A DNA stretch of 64,000 bases from Bryobacteraceae bacterium (GTDB lineage: Bacteria > Acidobacteriota > Terriglobia > Bryobacterales > Bryobacteraceae), in NCBI GenBank assembly GCA_026129905.1, contig JAHCHE010000023.1, forward strand, positions 80,860 to 144,859, given 5' to 3'. Below the pieces are notes generated by a model, which saw nothing but the letters and a program-made list of their open reading frames with translations, made no database searches and was not told where the DNA came from. The position numbers and the translations under genes were made by a program. This document shows positions 33,885 through 42,969 of this stretch, piece after piece; position 1 is the stretch's first letter; every line of letters begins with the position of its first letter.

Positions 33885-36329
33885 ATGTCTCTTTGCGGCC
33901 GATTTTTGTGCGCCGCAGCGGTCGTCTGGCTGCTGTGCCTGGCCAGTTCGAGGATCCCGGCCGCGCCGGCGGGGGAGAGCCGCGTCGCGCCGATCGCCAT
34001 CGACTATCCGGCGGAAGGGGCCGTCTTCCCGCCGGAAACAACCGCGCCGACATTCCTGTGGCGCGATCCCGAACAAGCCGCCACGCTATGGCGGATTGAA
34101 GTGACGTTTGAAGGCGGCGGCGAGCCGGTGCGAGCGGAATCGCCGGGAGACCGCTTGCGCATCGGCGAAATCGACCCGCAGTGCGCGCGCGCCGGCGCCG
34201 TGCCGCCGGAACTGACGCCGCTGGAAGCGGAGGCGCACGCCTGGAAGCCGGACGCGGCTGCCTGGGCGGCCATCAAGAAGAACTCGATCGAACGCCGGGC
34301 TACGGTAACGATCTCCGGCTATTCCGGCGCGAACGCGGCGCAAGCCCTGTCGTGGGGGAAGGTGACCATTCGGACGTCGAAAGACCCGGTGGGCGCGCCG
34401 CTGTTCTATCGCGACGTTCCGCTGATTCCGGTTCCGATCGGGGAACGGGGCGTCATCATGCCGCTGCCGGCCGGCGCCGTTCCGCTGATCGCCTGGCGTC
34501 TGTTCGATATCGCGCAGAGCCGTAGCAAGGTGATGATGCAGGGGCTGCCGACGTGCGCCAACTGCCATTCGTTTTCCGCCGACGGCAAGACGCTCGGGTT
34601 GGACGTGGACGGCCCGCAGAACGACAAGGGGCTGTACGGGCTGGTCACCGTGAGCAGGGAGACCTCGATCCGCAACGAAGACGTGATCCGATGGAGTTCG
34701 TTCTCCGAGGAGCGCGCCTCGAAGCGGTTCGGCTTCATGTCGCAGGTCTCACCGGACGGACAATACGTGGTGACCTCGATCGAGAACCCCGGAACTCGCG
34801 TGCGGGGCCTCGACAGCAGGCTGTACAACGGCTTTTACAAGGACTACGGATTTGGCCAGGTGTTCTATCCCACGCGCGGAATACTCGCCTGGTACAGCCG
34901 CGCGACAGGCCAACTCCAACCGCTGCCCGGCGCCGACGATCCGAACTACGTGCAGGCGGGCGCATTCTGGAGTCCCGACGGAAAGTACCTGGTTTTCTCC
35001 CGCGCACCGGCGAAGGATCCGTATCACGAGGGACAACCGGAAGCGCAGTATGCCAACGACTCCAACGAGACGCAGATTCAGTACGACCTCTACCGAATCC
35101 CGTTTAACGAAGGCCGGGGCGGCACGGCCGAACCCGTGGCCGGCGCCTCGAACAACGGGATGAGCAACAACTTCCCCAAGGTCTCCCCCGATGGCCGCTG
35201 GATTGTTTACGTCCAGTGCCGCAATGGGCTGTTGATGCGGCCCGACAGCGAGCTTTACATCGTGCCCTTCCACGGCGGCCGCGCACGGCGGCTCAACGCC
35301 AACACGCCGCGTTTGAACTCGTGGCACAGTTTTTCGCCGAACGGCCGCTGGCTGGCGTTTTCATCCAAGGGGCGATCGCTGTACACGCAGTTGTACCTCA
35401 CGCATTTCGATCCGGACGGGAACGACAGTCCGGCCATCCTGTTGGAAAATGCGACCGCGGCCAACCGGGCGGTGAACATTCCCGAGTTTCTGAACATCCT
35501 GCCGGACGGGCTCGCGCGCATGGACGCGCCGGCTACCGAGTTTTACCGGCTGTGCGATGTGGCCACGGACCTGGCCCAAAAAGGCCAGCATGGACCGGCC
35601 GTGTACGCCTGGAGGAAGGCGCTCGACCTCGATCGGGACGACGCCAAAGCTCGCTTCAACCTCGCGGTCTCGCTGCAAAACAACGGCCGCATGGAGGAGG
35701 CCGCCGTCGAGTATCGCAAGAGCCTGGCCATTGAACCGGAGAATGCCGCCGCGCAAACGAATCTGGGAGTCGCGTTGATCGGGCTCGGGAAGCCGGAGGA
35801 AGCCATCGAGCCGTTCCGAAAGGCGTTGGCCATCGATCCGGTCAACACGAGCGCGTTGAGCAACCTCGGAGCGGTACTCATCGAGCAGGGGCAGATCGAC
35901 GAGGCGATCGGCTATTTCCGCACGTGCCTCGAGGCCGCGCCCGGTCATGCGGAGGCGCACAACAGCCTGGGTATCGCGCTGGCCCGCAAGGGCGAGTTGG
36001 ACGAGGCGGTCTCGCACCTGGAGAAGGCGGTCGAAAGCGCGCCCGCTTCACTGGAATACCGGTACAATCTTGGACGCGTGCTGGCGGCGCGCCACAAGTT
36101 TCAGGAAGCAATTCCGCACCTGGAACGCGCGGTCGAGCTGTCGGGAGGCGGTGAACCGCTCAGCCTGGACATGCTGGCCGCGATGTACTCGGAAGTCGGG
36201 CGCCTTGCCGAGGCCGCGCGGGTTGCTCGCCGGGCGCTGGAGATCGCCGTTCGCGCCAACAACCCGGAACTGGCCCGGATGCTCAAGGCGAAACTGGATC
36301 GCTACGAAAGCGGCGCCCAGAGCCGCTGA
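33885..36329 (+). CDS. Exported c-heme / PD40-propeller / TPR fusion protein
   Basis: This 814-aa protein has a signal peptide (about 1-27) and a beta-rich region (about 30-200). A single c-type heme motif, CANCH, lies near residue 223, followed by SFSADGKTLG. A TolB-like PD40 propeller (about 225-545) repeats SPDGQY, SPDGKY, SPDGRW and SPNGRW. At least six to seven TPRs follow (about 555-800) and end the protein. The heme motif is embedded at the first blade of the propeller rather than in a separate cytochrome domain. It probably works in the periplasm as a scaffold or sensor; any redox role is inferred from CxxCH only. Confidence 0.75.
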   Translation: MSLCGRFLCAAAVVWLLCLASSRIPAAPAGESRVAPIAIDYPAEGAVFPPETTAPTFLWRDPEQAATLWRIEVTFEGGGEPVRAESPGDRLRIGEIDPQCARAGAVPPELTPLEAEAHAWKPDAAAWAAIKKNSIERRATVTISGYSGANAAQALSWGKVTIRTSKDPVGAPLFYRDVPLIPVPIGERGVIMPLPAGAVPLIAWRLFDIAQSRSKVMMQGLPTCANCHSFSADGKTLGLDVDGPQNDKGLYGLVTVSRETSIRNEDVIRWSSFSEERASKRFGFMSQVSPDGQYVVTSIENPGTRVRGLDSRLYNGFYKDYGFGQVFYPTRGILAWYSRATGQLQPLPGADDPNYVQAGAFWSPDGKYLVFSRAPAKDPYHEGQPEAQYANDSNETQIQYDLYRIPFNEGRGGTAEPVAGASNNGMSNNFPKVSPDGRWIVYVQCRNGLLMRPDSELYIVPFHGGRARRLNANTPRLNSWHSFSPNGRWLAFSSKGRSLYTQLYLTHFDPDGNDSPAILLENATAANRAVNIPEFLNILPDGLARMDAPATEFYRLCDVATDLAQKGQHGPAVYAWRKALDLDRDDAKARFNLAVSLQNNGRMEEAAVEYRKSLAIEPENAAAQTNLGVALIGLGKPEEAIEPFRKALAIDPVNTSALSNLGAVLIEQGQIDEAIGYFRTCLEAAPGHAEAHNSLGIALARKGELDEAVSHLEKAVESAPASLEYRYNLGRVLAARHKFQEAIPHLERAVELSGGGEPLSLDMLAAMYSEVGRLAEAARVARRALEIAVRANNPELARMLKAKLDRYESGAQSR

Positions 36330-36365
36330 GTTACCGGATGTTTCATCTGGCAGGCGTCGCCAGGA

Positions 36366-36399
36366 GTGGCGACGCGGCAAACACGAGTGTTTGCGCCAC
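36366..36399. repeat. Palindromic element with CACGAGTG core between convergent genes
   Basis: Inner arms GCAAACAC (36377-36384) and GTGTTTGC (36387-36394) flank GA, and outer arms GTGGCG/CGCCAC pair around a 5-nt bulge. The core octamer is the reverse complement of the one at 9378-9385. It could be a bidirectional terminator or a REP-like repeat. Confidence 0.5.
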
Positions 36400-36409
36400 G
36401 GCAGGCCGC

Positions 36410-37558
36410 TCAGGCGTGGACGCCGTAGAGGCCCTTCCAGGTGACTTCGCGGCCCGAGTAGATTGCCGTCCGCCCGAGGATCGCAATCATGGTGCTGAGG
36501 GCGGAACGCTCGGCGACGTTCTCGTAGTTGCGGGTCTGCACGCGTTCGATGAAGTTTTCGAGCGCGTCGACGGTGATGTCGCGCTTGGACTCGATTGTCT
36601 CCACGTCGTCCGGCCCCTTGATGTGGCGCATCTCGCGGCGGGAGACGGCGATGACGCCCTTTGTACCCGAGAACTCCTCGCCGACGCGGCTGAATCCGCG
36701 CGGTGAGATCTGGTTGGCTTCGTAGTTTACGTGGAGGCCGCCGGGCCATTCGAACGTGAGGCTCAGGTGGTCGAGCGTCTGGCGCCAGACGCGCACCTTC
36801 GTCCCGCCATAGCCGGCGGCGCGGACGGGAAGGGCGCCCAGGAACCAATGCAGCACGTCGAAGTTGTGGCAGTCCTGCTCGACGATGATGTCGCCGCACA
36901 GGTCCGGGTAGCCGTACCAGCCGCGCAGTTTCTCCTCCCAGGTTTTGGCCGGCGGCGAAGGCGTGGTGGAGCCGCCTCCGATCCAGAAGGCGCGGGCGAC
37001 GGCGAGGTCGCCGATTTGTCCTTCCTGAAGCCGCTTGTAGCCCTCCAGGTAGACCGGGCCGTACCGCTGCTGAAAGCCGAACGAGATGTTGATGGTGGAC
37101 CCGGCCATTTGTCCGGCGCGAATCACGCGCAGGCATCCTTCCGCGTCCAGTCCGGCCGGCTTTTCGCAGAAGACGTGCTTGCCGGCGCGAACGGCGGCCT
37201 CCAGCATTCGCGGGTGCTCGAAGACCGGCGTGGCGATGATGACGGCGTCCACGTCGGAAGCCAGGAGCTTTTCGAACTCCTTGTAGACTTTCGCGTCCGG
37301 CGCTTTGATGGTTTGTTTGGCTTTTTCGAGCTGGCTGTCGAAAAGGTCGCACAGCGCGGTAATGCGCGCGCGCGGATCGGCGTGCACGATCGAACCGTCG
37401 TAACTGCCGCGGTTGCCGGAGCCGATGAGGCCGATCGAGACCTGGGAATTGGCCTGAGATCCGCGCACGGCTTGCGGAGGAACAAGGGAAAACGCCGCCG
37501 CGGCGCCGGCGGCGCGAAACGCCTCCCGCCGGGATACGGAATCATGAGCGCGGTTCAT
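36410..37558 (-). CDS. Tat-exported Gfo/Idh/MocA-family oxidoreductase
   Basis: This 382-aa protein has a twin-arginine leader (SRREAFRAAGAAAAFSLVPP), followed by an NAD(P)-binding fold (IGLIGSGNRGSY) and the EKP motif (GKHVFCEKPAG) that contains the catalytic-site Lys of the family. The C-terminal alpha/beta domain includes DCHNFDVLHWFLGALP. Tat-exported members are common in Acidobacteriota and Planctomycetes and probably oxidise or reduce sugars or inositols with a tightly bound cofactor. The substrate is unknown. GAGGAGG lies 6 nt before the ATG inside one arm of a perfect palindrome. It follows two small secreted-protein genes on the same strand. Confidence 0.85.
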   Translation of the reverse strand: MNRAHDSVSRREAFRAAGAAAAFSLVPPQAVRGSQANSQVSIGLIGSGNRGSYDGSIVHADPRARITALCDLFDSQLEKAKQTIKAPDAKVYKEFEKLLASDVDAVIIATPVFEHPRMLEAAVRAGKHVFCEKPAGLDAEGCLRVIRAGQMAGSTINISFGFQQRYGPVYLEGYKRLQEGQIGDLAVARAFWIGGGSTTPSPPAKTWEEKLRGWYGYPDLCGDIIVEQDCHNFDVLHWFLGALPVRAAGYGGTKVRVWRQTLDHLSLTFEWPGGLHVNYEANQISPRGFSRVGEEFSGTKGVIAVSRREMRHIKGPDDVETIESKRDITVDALENFIERVQTRNYENVAERSALSTMIAILGRTAIYSGREVTWKGLYGVHA

Positions 37559-37564
37559 AGGAAT

Positions 37565-37592
37565 CCTCCTCGCGCGATTATACGCGAGGAGG
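37565..37592 (-). promoter_or_regulatory. Perfect palindrome with -10 box in the loop and Shine-Dalgarno in the arm
   Basis: CCTCCTCGCG (37565-37574) and CGCGAGGAGG (37583-37592) pair perfectly around an 8-nt loop. On the minus strand the loop reads TATAATCG and the arm next to the Gfo/Idh gene is its Shine-Dalgarno sequence. A transcript entering from upstream would hide the ribosome site; one started from TATAAT in the loop would lack the opposing arm. Confidence 0.6.
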
Positions 37593-37604
37593 GCCCGCCG
37601 ATGA

Positions 37605-38138
37605 TCAGAGTTTCTGCACGCTGCTCAGCAGCTTTTCCAACTGCGGCTGGGCCGCGGCGACCGTTTTCGCGGGTCCGGTGAACTTAAAGAAGACATTGCC
37701 TTCGGGCGCCTCGATGATGGCGCCGATGAGGCGATAGCCCGGCTTCTTCACCTGCGATGCGGCCATGGGGCCGGCCGAGGCGAGATACGTTCCCGACAAA
37801 TCGATCGTCGTGGCGGGCATGCCGGCGATGGTCTTCTTGCCGGTCTTGGCGGCGCCGGCAGCAGGCTTGCCGTCGGGCAGTTCGAACTGGGCAATCCAGC
37901 GCTTGACGTTCGCGTCGACGCCGCCTCCCTGCCCCGCTCCGAAATAGAACACGGCGCATTCGCCGTCCTCGGCGTCGCCGGCGGCGCGAGGCACGACGTA
38001 GGTGGCGGCGCGCATAGGCCGCTGCGGTTGCGCTTTCCAGCCCGCGGGCGCGGTCCAGCGAATGCCTCCGGCCGATTCGGCCCAAAGGCCGAGGGCGAAA
38101 GCCGCGAGTCCCAGAAAAGTCAATCGCGTCATAGACAT
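37605..38138 (-). CDS. Small secreted protein of unknown function
   Basis: This 177-aa protein has a signal peptide (MTRLTFLGLAAFALGLWA), followed by a domain beginning IRWTAPAGWKAQPQRPMRAATYVVPRA and ending in a Lys/Gln-rich helix. I recognise the general pattern of small periplasmic proteins found repeatedly in Acidobacteriota but no characterised family. GGGAG precedes the ATG, and an internal ATG lies two codons later. It follows the next gene upstream after 9 nt, so the two are co-transcribed. Confidence 0.65.
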   Translation of the reverse strand: MSMTRLTFLGLAAFALGLWAESAGGIRWTAPAGWKAQPQRPMRAATYVVPRAAGDAEDGECAVFYFGAGQGGGVDANVKRWIAQFELPDGKPAAGAAKTGKKTIAGMPATTIDLSGTYLASAGPMAASQVKKPGYRLIGAIIEAPEGNVFFKFTGPAKTVAAAQPQLEKLLSSVQKL

Positions 38139-38147
38139 TTCACTCCC

Positions 38148-38735
38148 TCAGTTCTTCGCCTTCGGCGGGTTGATCATGATGTGGGCGCCGGCTTTTCCCG
38201 GAAACATCAACCACGGCGCGCCGGGGCTGGCCTTGGTGGAAAGCCCTGTGGATTCCGGCGTGGCGAACGGCACATAGATCACCCAGCGCAGGTACGAGTC
38301 GTTCAGTTTACCGGCCGTGGCGTCGTAGCTGCTACCCGTGAGCACGTACAGGGTTCGCGGCTCGCGCGGCATTTTCAGCTTGTTCTCTTCCTCTTCCTTG
38401 CCGCGGATCTCGTCGCGTTTGGCGCCGGTGATCCCTTCCGCGATCAGTTCGCGCCCGCGGGCCATGAACGGTTCCAGGTCCTTGTGGTAGCAGGCGGCGC
38501 TGAAGCCGTCGCGCTTCGGGTCGTCGGCGAGACAGATCATCTCGTTGGAGCCTTCGCGCAGCGTGACGAGCGCGCCGCTGGAATCGTAGCCCAACACGGC
38601 CGCGCCGGCGCTGTACTCTTCCGGGGCGGCTAGCAAGGTGGCGGCGATCTGAACTTCCGCCGGAGGAATGTCCGCGGCGGGAGCAAGTACGGGAGCAATC
38701 AGCGCGCACAGGGGCAGGATCAAGGTCGTCTTCAT
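38148..38735 (-). CDS. Secreted protein of unknown function
   Basis: This protein of about 195 aa has a signal peptide (MKTTLILPLCALIAPVLAPAA) and a mature part with the segments EVQIAATLLAAPEEYSAGAAVLGYDSSG and NEMICLADDPKRDGFSAACYHKDLEP. It was not assigned to a characterised family. The start at 38735 was chosen because GGAGG lies exactly 6 nt upstream; the longer frame to 38837 lacks this. First gene of a group with the 177-aa secreted protein, possibly reading through to the Gfo/Idh gene. Confidence 0.65.
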   Translation of the reverse strand: MKTTLILPLCALIAPVLAPAADIPPAEVQIAATLLAAPEEYSAGAAVLGYDSSGALVTLREGSNEMICLADDPKRDGFSAACYHKDLEPFMARGRELIAEGITGAKRDEIRGKEEEENKLKMPREPRTLYVLTGSSYDATAGKLNDSYLRWVIYVPFATPESTGLSTKASPGAPWLMFPGKAGAHIMINPPKAKN

Positions 38736-38811
38736 TCGCATCCTCCGAATAGTTTCATGATAGCGGCTTACTCCCGCGCGCGGAGCGGTAACCTGAGGGG
38801 AGGGAGTCCCC

Positions 38812-39441
38812 ATGAAGCACCGTCTCTCGCTGCTCATCCTGGCGGGCGTGGTTCTCCGGCCCAGGTGAGAACCGACGCCGAGGCGAAGCTCGGCGCGTCG
38901 CTGGCTGAGGAAGTCCGGCGGTGCGCGACGTCACGAGCCGCTTTCGCTGCCGGGCGGCTACATCTTCGTTCCGGCAAGCCTGTTCGCAGCGGCGGAGAGC
39001 GAAGCTGAGTTCGCGGGCACGATCGCGCATGCCATGGCGCACGCCGCCGGCGAGTACCCGCTTCGCTCGGGCGACGCGTTCTGGATCAACATGCGAGGCT
39101 GGTGTGCGCGCGACATACTGCCGCTCGGGTGGCTGGAGCGGAGCCGCGGGGAGGAACTTCGAGCCGATCGGGAGGCCGCGGGCATGTTGATGCGAGCCGG
39201 CTTCGATCCCCGCGCTTTGGCGCGCTACCTGGAACGCGCGCAAGGGCCGGAGAACGAATCAAAAGCGACCTGGCTGCCGGCGCGGGCCGAGCGGCTTGCC
39301 ACGATCGAGGACGCCGCCGGGTTGTCGCCGCGCGCCCATGCGGCGTCCAGCGAGGAGTTCCTGGCCGTTCAGCGGGCGGTTGGCGAACTGCTGCCGGCTG
39401 GCGGCGGTGAGGCGCCCTCGCTGCGCCGCGCCCGAAGGTAA
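38812..39441 (+). pseudogene. Broken M48-type peptidase gene
   Basis: A good ribosome binding region (GAGGGGAGGGAG) and ATG at 38812 start a signal peptide that hits TGA after 18 codons. The next frame gives AQVRTDAEAKLGASLAEEVRR, and a third gives HEPLSLPGGYIFVPASLFAAAESEAEFAGTIAHAMAH and runs to 39441 (GEELRADREAAGMLMRAGFDPRALARYLERA). This is the layout of M48 (BepA/Oma1-like) peptidases, with at least two frameshifts and a missing middle segment. The zinc motif reads HAMAH instead of HExxH, so the catalytic Glu is also absent. It cannot make an active peptidase. Confidence 0.7.
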
Positions 39442-39464
39442 CCGGACACGGCGGGCGGCGCCGC

Positions 39465-39470
39465 TACAAT
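39465..39470 (+). promoter_or_regulatory. Possible -10 box (TACAAT) for glnS
   Basis: TACAAT lies 54 nt before the glnS start, without a good -35 box at the standard distance. Confidence 0.3.
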
Positions 39471-39523
39471 AAGAAGGAAAGCAGCGCCCGCTCACCGCCC
39501 GCGCCTGCGTAAGTACCCCGGAA

Positions 39524-41266
39524 ATGACGGAACCGACGACGAACGAAAGCAGCGCCGATGCCGCGACCGCGGAGTCGAAGGCCGGCCCTTCCCATTTCAT
39601 CCGCGAGATCATCATCGACGATCTGAAGACCGGAAAGTACGGCGGGCGCGTCCAGACGCGGTTTCCGCCCGAGCCGAACGGGTACCTCCACATCGGCCAC
39701 GCCAAGTCGATCTGCCTGAACTTCGGGCTGGCTGCCGAGTTCGGCGGCAAGTGCAACCTCCGGTTCGACGACACCAACCCGAGCAAGGAGGAGACCGAGT
39801 ACGTCGAGTCGATTAAGGAAAACGTGCGCTGGCTGGGCTTCGACTGGGAAGACCGGCTGTACCATGCGTCCGATTATTTCGACCAGTTGTACGAGTGGGC
39901 AATTCAACTCATCAAAGCGGGCAAGGCTTACGTCTGCGATCTGACGGCAGACGAGGTTCGCGAATACCGCGGGACGCTGACCGAACCCGGGCGCGAAAGC
40001 CCCTACCGTATCCGTACGGTGGAGGAAAACCTGGACCTGTTCCAGCGGATGCGCGCGGGTGAATTTCCGAACGGCGCGCGCACGCTGCGGGCGAAGGTCG
40101 ACATGACTTCGCCGAACCTGAATATGCGCGACCCGGTGATGTACCGCATTCTGCACGCGCCGCACCACCAGACCGGCGACAAGTGGCCCATCTACCCGAT
40201 GTACGACTGGGCCCATGGCCAGTCGGACTCGATCGAAGGCGTGACGCACTCCATCTGCACGCTGGAGTTTGAAGACCACCGCCCGCTGTACGACTGGTAT
40301 CTTGACCAACTCGGCATCCATCATCCGCAGCAGATCGAATTCGACCGGCTGAACCTGACCCATACGGTGCTAAGCAAGCGAAAGCTGCTGACGCTGGTGC
40401 AGCAAGGCTACGTGCGCGGCTGGGACGATCCGCGCATGCCCACCTTGGCGGGCATCCGGCGCCGGGGCTACACCCCGGAAGCGATCCGCGCCTTCTGCGG
40501 GCGCATCGGCGTGTCGAAGACCAACGGCGTCATCGAGCTTTCGCTGCTGGAGCACGCCGTGCGCGAGGACCTGAACAAGCGTGCGCCGCGCGCGATGGCG
40601 GTTCTGCGGCCGCTGCGGGTGGTGATCGAAAACTATCCGGAAGACCTCGTCGAGGAGATGGACGCGGTGAACAATCCCGAGGACGCGGCCATGGGTTCGA
40701 GAAAAGTACCGTTCTCCCGCGTCCTGTTCATCGAGCAGGACGATTTCCGGGAGAATCCGCCCAAACAGTACTACCGACTGGCGCCCGGCCGGGAGGTCCG
40801 CCTGCGGTACGGCTATTTCATCAAGTGCACCGGCGTGGTGAAGGACGACCAGACCGGCGAAGTGGTGGAACTGCGCTGCTCACACGACCCGGCGACCCGG
40901 GGAGGCAACGCGCCGGACGGGCGAAAAGTGAAGTCGACCATCCACTGGGTGTCCGCCGCGCACGCGGTGGACGCGGAGGTCCGGCTCTACGAACAGCTCT
41001 TTGCGCGGGAGAATCCGAACGACGACAGCGAGGGGTTGGATTTCACGGCGTATTTGAATCCGAATTCCCTGGAAGCGCTCACCGGTTGCAAGCTGGAGCC
41101 GAGTCTGCGCGATGTCCGCCCGGGCGACGGTTATCAGTTCGAGCGGCTGGGGTACTTCTGCGCCGACCCCGACTCGGCCCCGGGACGCCCGGTGTTCAAC
41201 CGCACCGTGGCGCTGCGCGATACTTGGGCGAAGATCGAGAAAGCGCAGAAGCAGAACGCGGGATAG
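39524..41266 (+). CDS. glnS: Glutaminyl-tRNA synthetase
   Basis: This 580-aa class Ic synthetase charges tRNA-Gln with glutamine in the cytoplasm. It has the HIGH motif in [16 protein letters not shown], the acidic [11 protein letters not shown] that contacts ATP and the acceptor stem, and a KMSKS-type loop read as VLSKRKL. The C-terminal half (about 350-560) is the two-barrel anticodon-binding domain. A short hydrophilic extension of about 22 residues precedes the conserved core. Presence of GlnRS suggests direct Gln-tRNA charging rather than sole reliance on GatCAB. Confidence 0.97.
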   Translation: MTEPTTNESSADAATAESKAGPSHFIREIIIDDLKTGKYGGRVQTRFPPEPNGYLHIGHAKSICLNFGLAAEFGGKCNLRFDDTNPSKEETEYVESIKENVRWLGFDWEDRLYHASDYFDQLYEWAIQLIKAGKAYVCDLTADEVREYRGTLTEPGRESPYRIRTVEENLDLFQRMRAGEFPNGARTLRAKVDMTSPNLNMRDPVMYRILHAPHHQTGDKWPIYPMYDWAHGQSDSIEGVTHSICTLEFEDHRPLYDWYLDQLGIHHPQQIEFDRLNLTHTVLSKRKLLTLVQQGYVRGWDDPRMPTLAGIRRRGYTPEAIRAFCGRIGVSKTNGVIELSLLEHAVREDLNKRAPRAMAVLRPLRVVIENYPEDLVEEMDAVNNPEDAAMGSRKVPFSRVLFIEQDDFRENPPKQYYRLAPGREVRLRYGYFIKCTGVVKDDQTGEVVELRCSHDPATRGGNAPDGRKVKSTIHWVSAAHAVDAEVRLYEQLFARENPNDDSEGLDFTAYLNPNSLEALTGCKLEPSLRDVRPGDGYQFERLGYFCADPDSAPGRPVFNRTVALRDTWAKIEKAQKQNAG

Positions 41267-41304
41267 CGGCCACCGGCCGCGGCGCGAATCGCGGGACACA
41301 ATCT

Positions 41305-42882
41305 ATGATCATTTTCGGCATCGGCGGCATCCTCCATGACGCCTCGTGCGCCGTTCTAAAGGACGGCGATCTCGTCGCTGCCATCGAGCAGCGGAAAATC
41401 GCCAGGGTGCGTGGCCCCGGCGAACTGCCCGAGGAATCGATCGCGGCGTGTCTCCGGCTGGCCAACGTCAAGCCCGAACAGATCGATTGCGTGGTGGTGG
41501 TACGGCCGCTGGCGGCGGGCCCGGAAGCGAGCCTCCACATGGAACTGCGGGCGCGCTTCCCGAAGAGCAAGGTGATTCTGGTGGACCACCAGATGGCGCA
41601 CGCCGCTTCCGCGTATTACCCGACGCCCTTCGAGTCTGCGACCGTGCTCACGCTGGACCGGTTGGGCGATTTTCGCTGCGGGGCGCGGTGGCGCGGCGCG
41701 GGGAACCACCTCCAGTTGGAGAAGGAACTGTATTACCCGGATTCGCTGGGCGATCTCTACGGACGGGTGACGGAACTCCTCGGCTTCGAACCCAACGCGG
41801 ACGAGCATAAGGTGCAATGGCTGTCGGCCTATGGCGACGGACGCTTCACCGATGTCTTCCGCGACGTGCTGGGCCTGCGCGACGGCGAGTGGCCCAGCAT
41901 TGACCGTTCGTACTTCAACAGCGACCGCCACACCCACGGCGGGTTCAGCTCGAAGTTCTATGAGCGCCTGGGGTTGGCGGAGGGCGTCGCCGTTCCCGAA
42001 AGCAAGCGCATGCAGGTGGCCGCGGGTTTGCAGAGAGCCATCGAGCAGGCGGCGCTCGAAATGGCGGGCGAGGGGGAAAACCTCTGTCTGGGAGGCGGCC
42101 TCAGTTACAACGCGTTGTTGGTGGCGGCGCTCGAGCGGTCTGGGCGGTGGAAGAACGTCTTTGTCCAGCCGGCGGCGGGCAACGCCGGCACGTCGCTCGG
42201 CGCGGTGTTCTACGCCTGGCACGCGGCCTACGGGCAGACGTCGCGCGGCAGCATGAAGGACCTTTGCCTGGGTCCTGGTTTCACAGCGGACGAAATCAAG
42301 CAGGTATTGGAAAACTGCAAGCTGCGCTTCCGCTACCTGCTCACCACCGACGAGCTGATCGAAAAGGCGGTCGAGCAGGTGAACAACAACCGCATCATCG
42401 CCTGGATGCACGGACGCATGGAGTTCGGTCCGCGCGCGCTGGGCAATCGCAGCATTCTCGCCTCGCCGCTGAATCCCTACTCCACCGAGAACCTGAACGT
42501 CTACATTAAGCACCGCGAGCCGTTCCGGAAGTTCGCCGCTTCGGTTCCGGCGGAACTGGCCGGCGAGTATTTCGAGGTAGGCGCGAACGCGCGTTTTCTC
42601 GCCACGGTCGGCCGGGTCCGGCCGAAGCACCGCAAGACGCTGGAGAGCGCGGTTCTGGGCGAGGAGACGGTCCGCGTCCACACGGTAACCAGGGACGATA
42701 ATCCCCTGTACTGGCGACTGCTCCAGGCGTTCGGCAAGGCGACCGGACTGCCGGTGCTTTACAACACGTCGTTCAATTTGTTTGGCGATCCGATCGTCTG
42801 TACGCCCCGGGACGCGGTCCGCAGCTTCTATTCCTCGGGCATCGACTCTTTGTTCGTCGGCAATTTCTTCCTGGATAAATAG
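41305..42882 (+). CDS. NodU/CmcH-type carbamoyltransferase
   Basis: This 525-aa protein has an N-terminal ASKHA-like domain (IFGIGGILHDASCAVLKDGDLVAAIEQRKIAR, VDHQMAHAASAYYPTPFESATVLTLD) and a C-terminal YrdC-like carbamoyltransferase domain (WMHGRMEFGPRALGNRSILASP). The family transfers carbamoyl from carbamoyl phosphate to a hydroxyl group via an adenylate, usually on sugars or antibiotics. Many relatives have VDGVG after the first domain's beta strand where this protein has LDRLGD, so its site may differ. The start at 41305 begins exactly at the conserved strand; a longer upstream frame only overlaps glnS. No antibiotic or Nod-factor genes are nearby, so the acceptor is unknown. Confidence 0.85.
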   Translation: MIIFGIGGILHDASCAVLKDGDLVAAIEQRKIARVRGPGELPEESIAACLRLANVKPEQIDCVVVVRPLAAGPEASLHMELRARFPKSKVILVDHQMAHAASAYYPTPFESATVLTLDRLGDFRCGARWRGAGNHLQLEKELYYPDSLGDLYGRVTELLGFEPNADEHKVQWLSAYGDGRFTDVFRDVLGLRDGEWPSIDRSYFNSDRHTHGGFSSKFYERLGLAEGVAVPESKRMQVAAGLQRAIEQAALEMAGEGENLCLGGGLSYNALLVAALERSGRWKNVFVQPAAGNAGTSLGAVFYAWHAAYGQTSRGSMKDLCLGPGFTADEIKQVLENCKLRFRYLLTTDELIEKAVEQVNNNRIIAWMHGRMEFGPRALGNRSILASPLNPYSTENLNVYIKHREPFRKFAASVPAELAGEYFEVGANARFLATVGRVRPKHRKTLESAVLGEETVRVHTVTRDDNPLYWRLLQAFGKATGLPVLYNTSFNLFGDPIVCTPRDAVRSFYSSGIDSLFVGNFFLDK

Positions 42883-42969
42883 ACCGGAGCCGCCGCGTTG
42901 GGGGCGCCGGCGTGCCGGGACGAAACGGCTGGCGGCGCGCAGAGCAACTTCCATAAACTGAACGGAGGA

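Noticed and set aside
40825..41304. N-terminal extension of the carbamoyltransferase
   Set aside because: It overlaps glnS out of frame and looks non-coding; the conserved domain begins exactly at the ATG at 41305.
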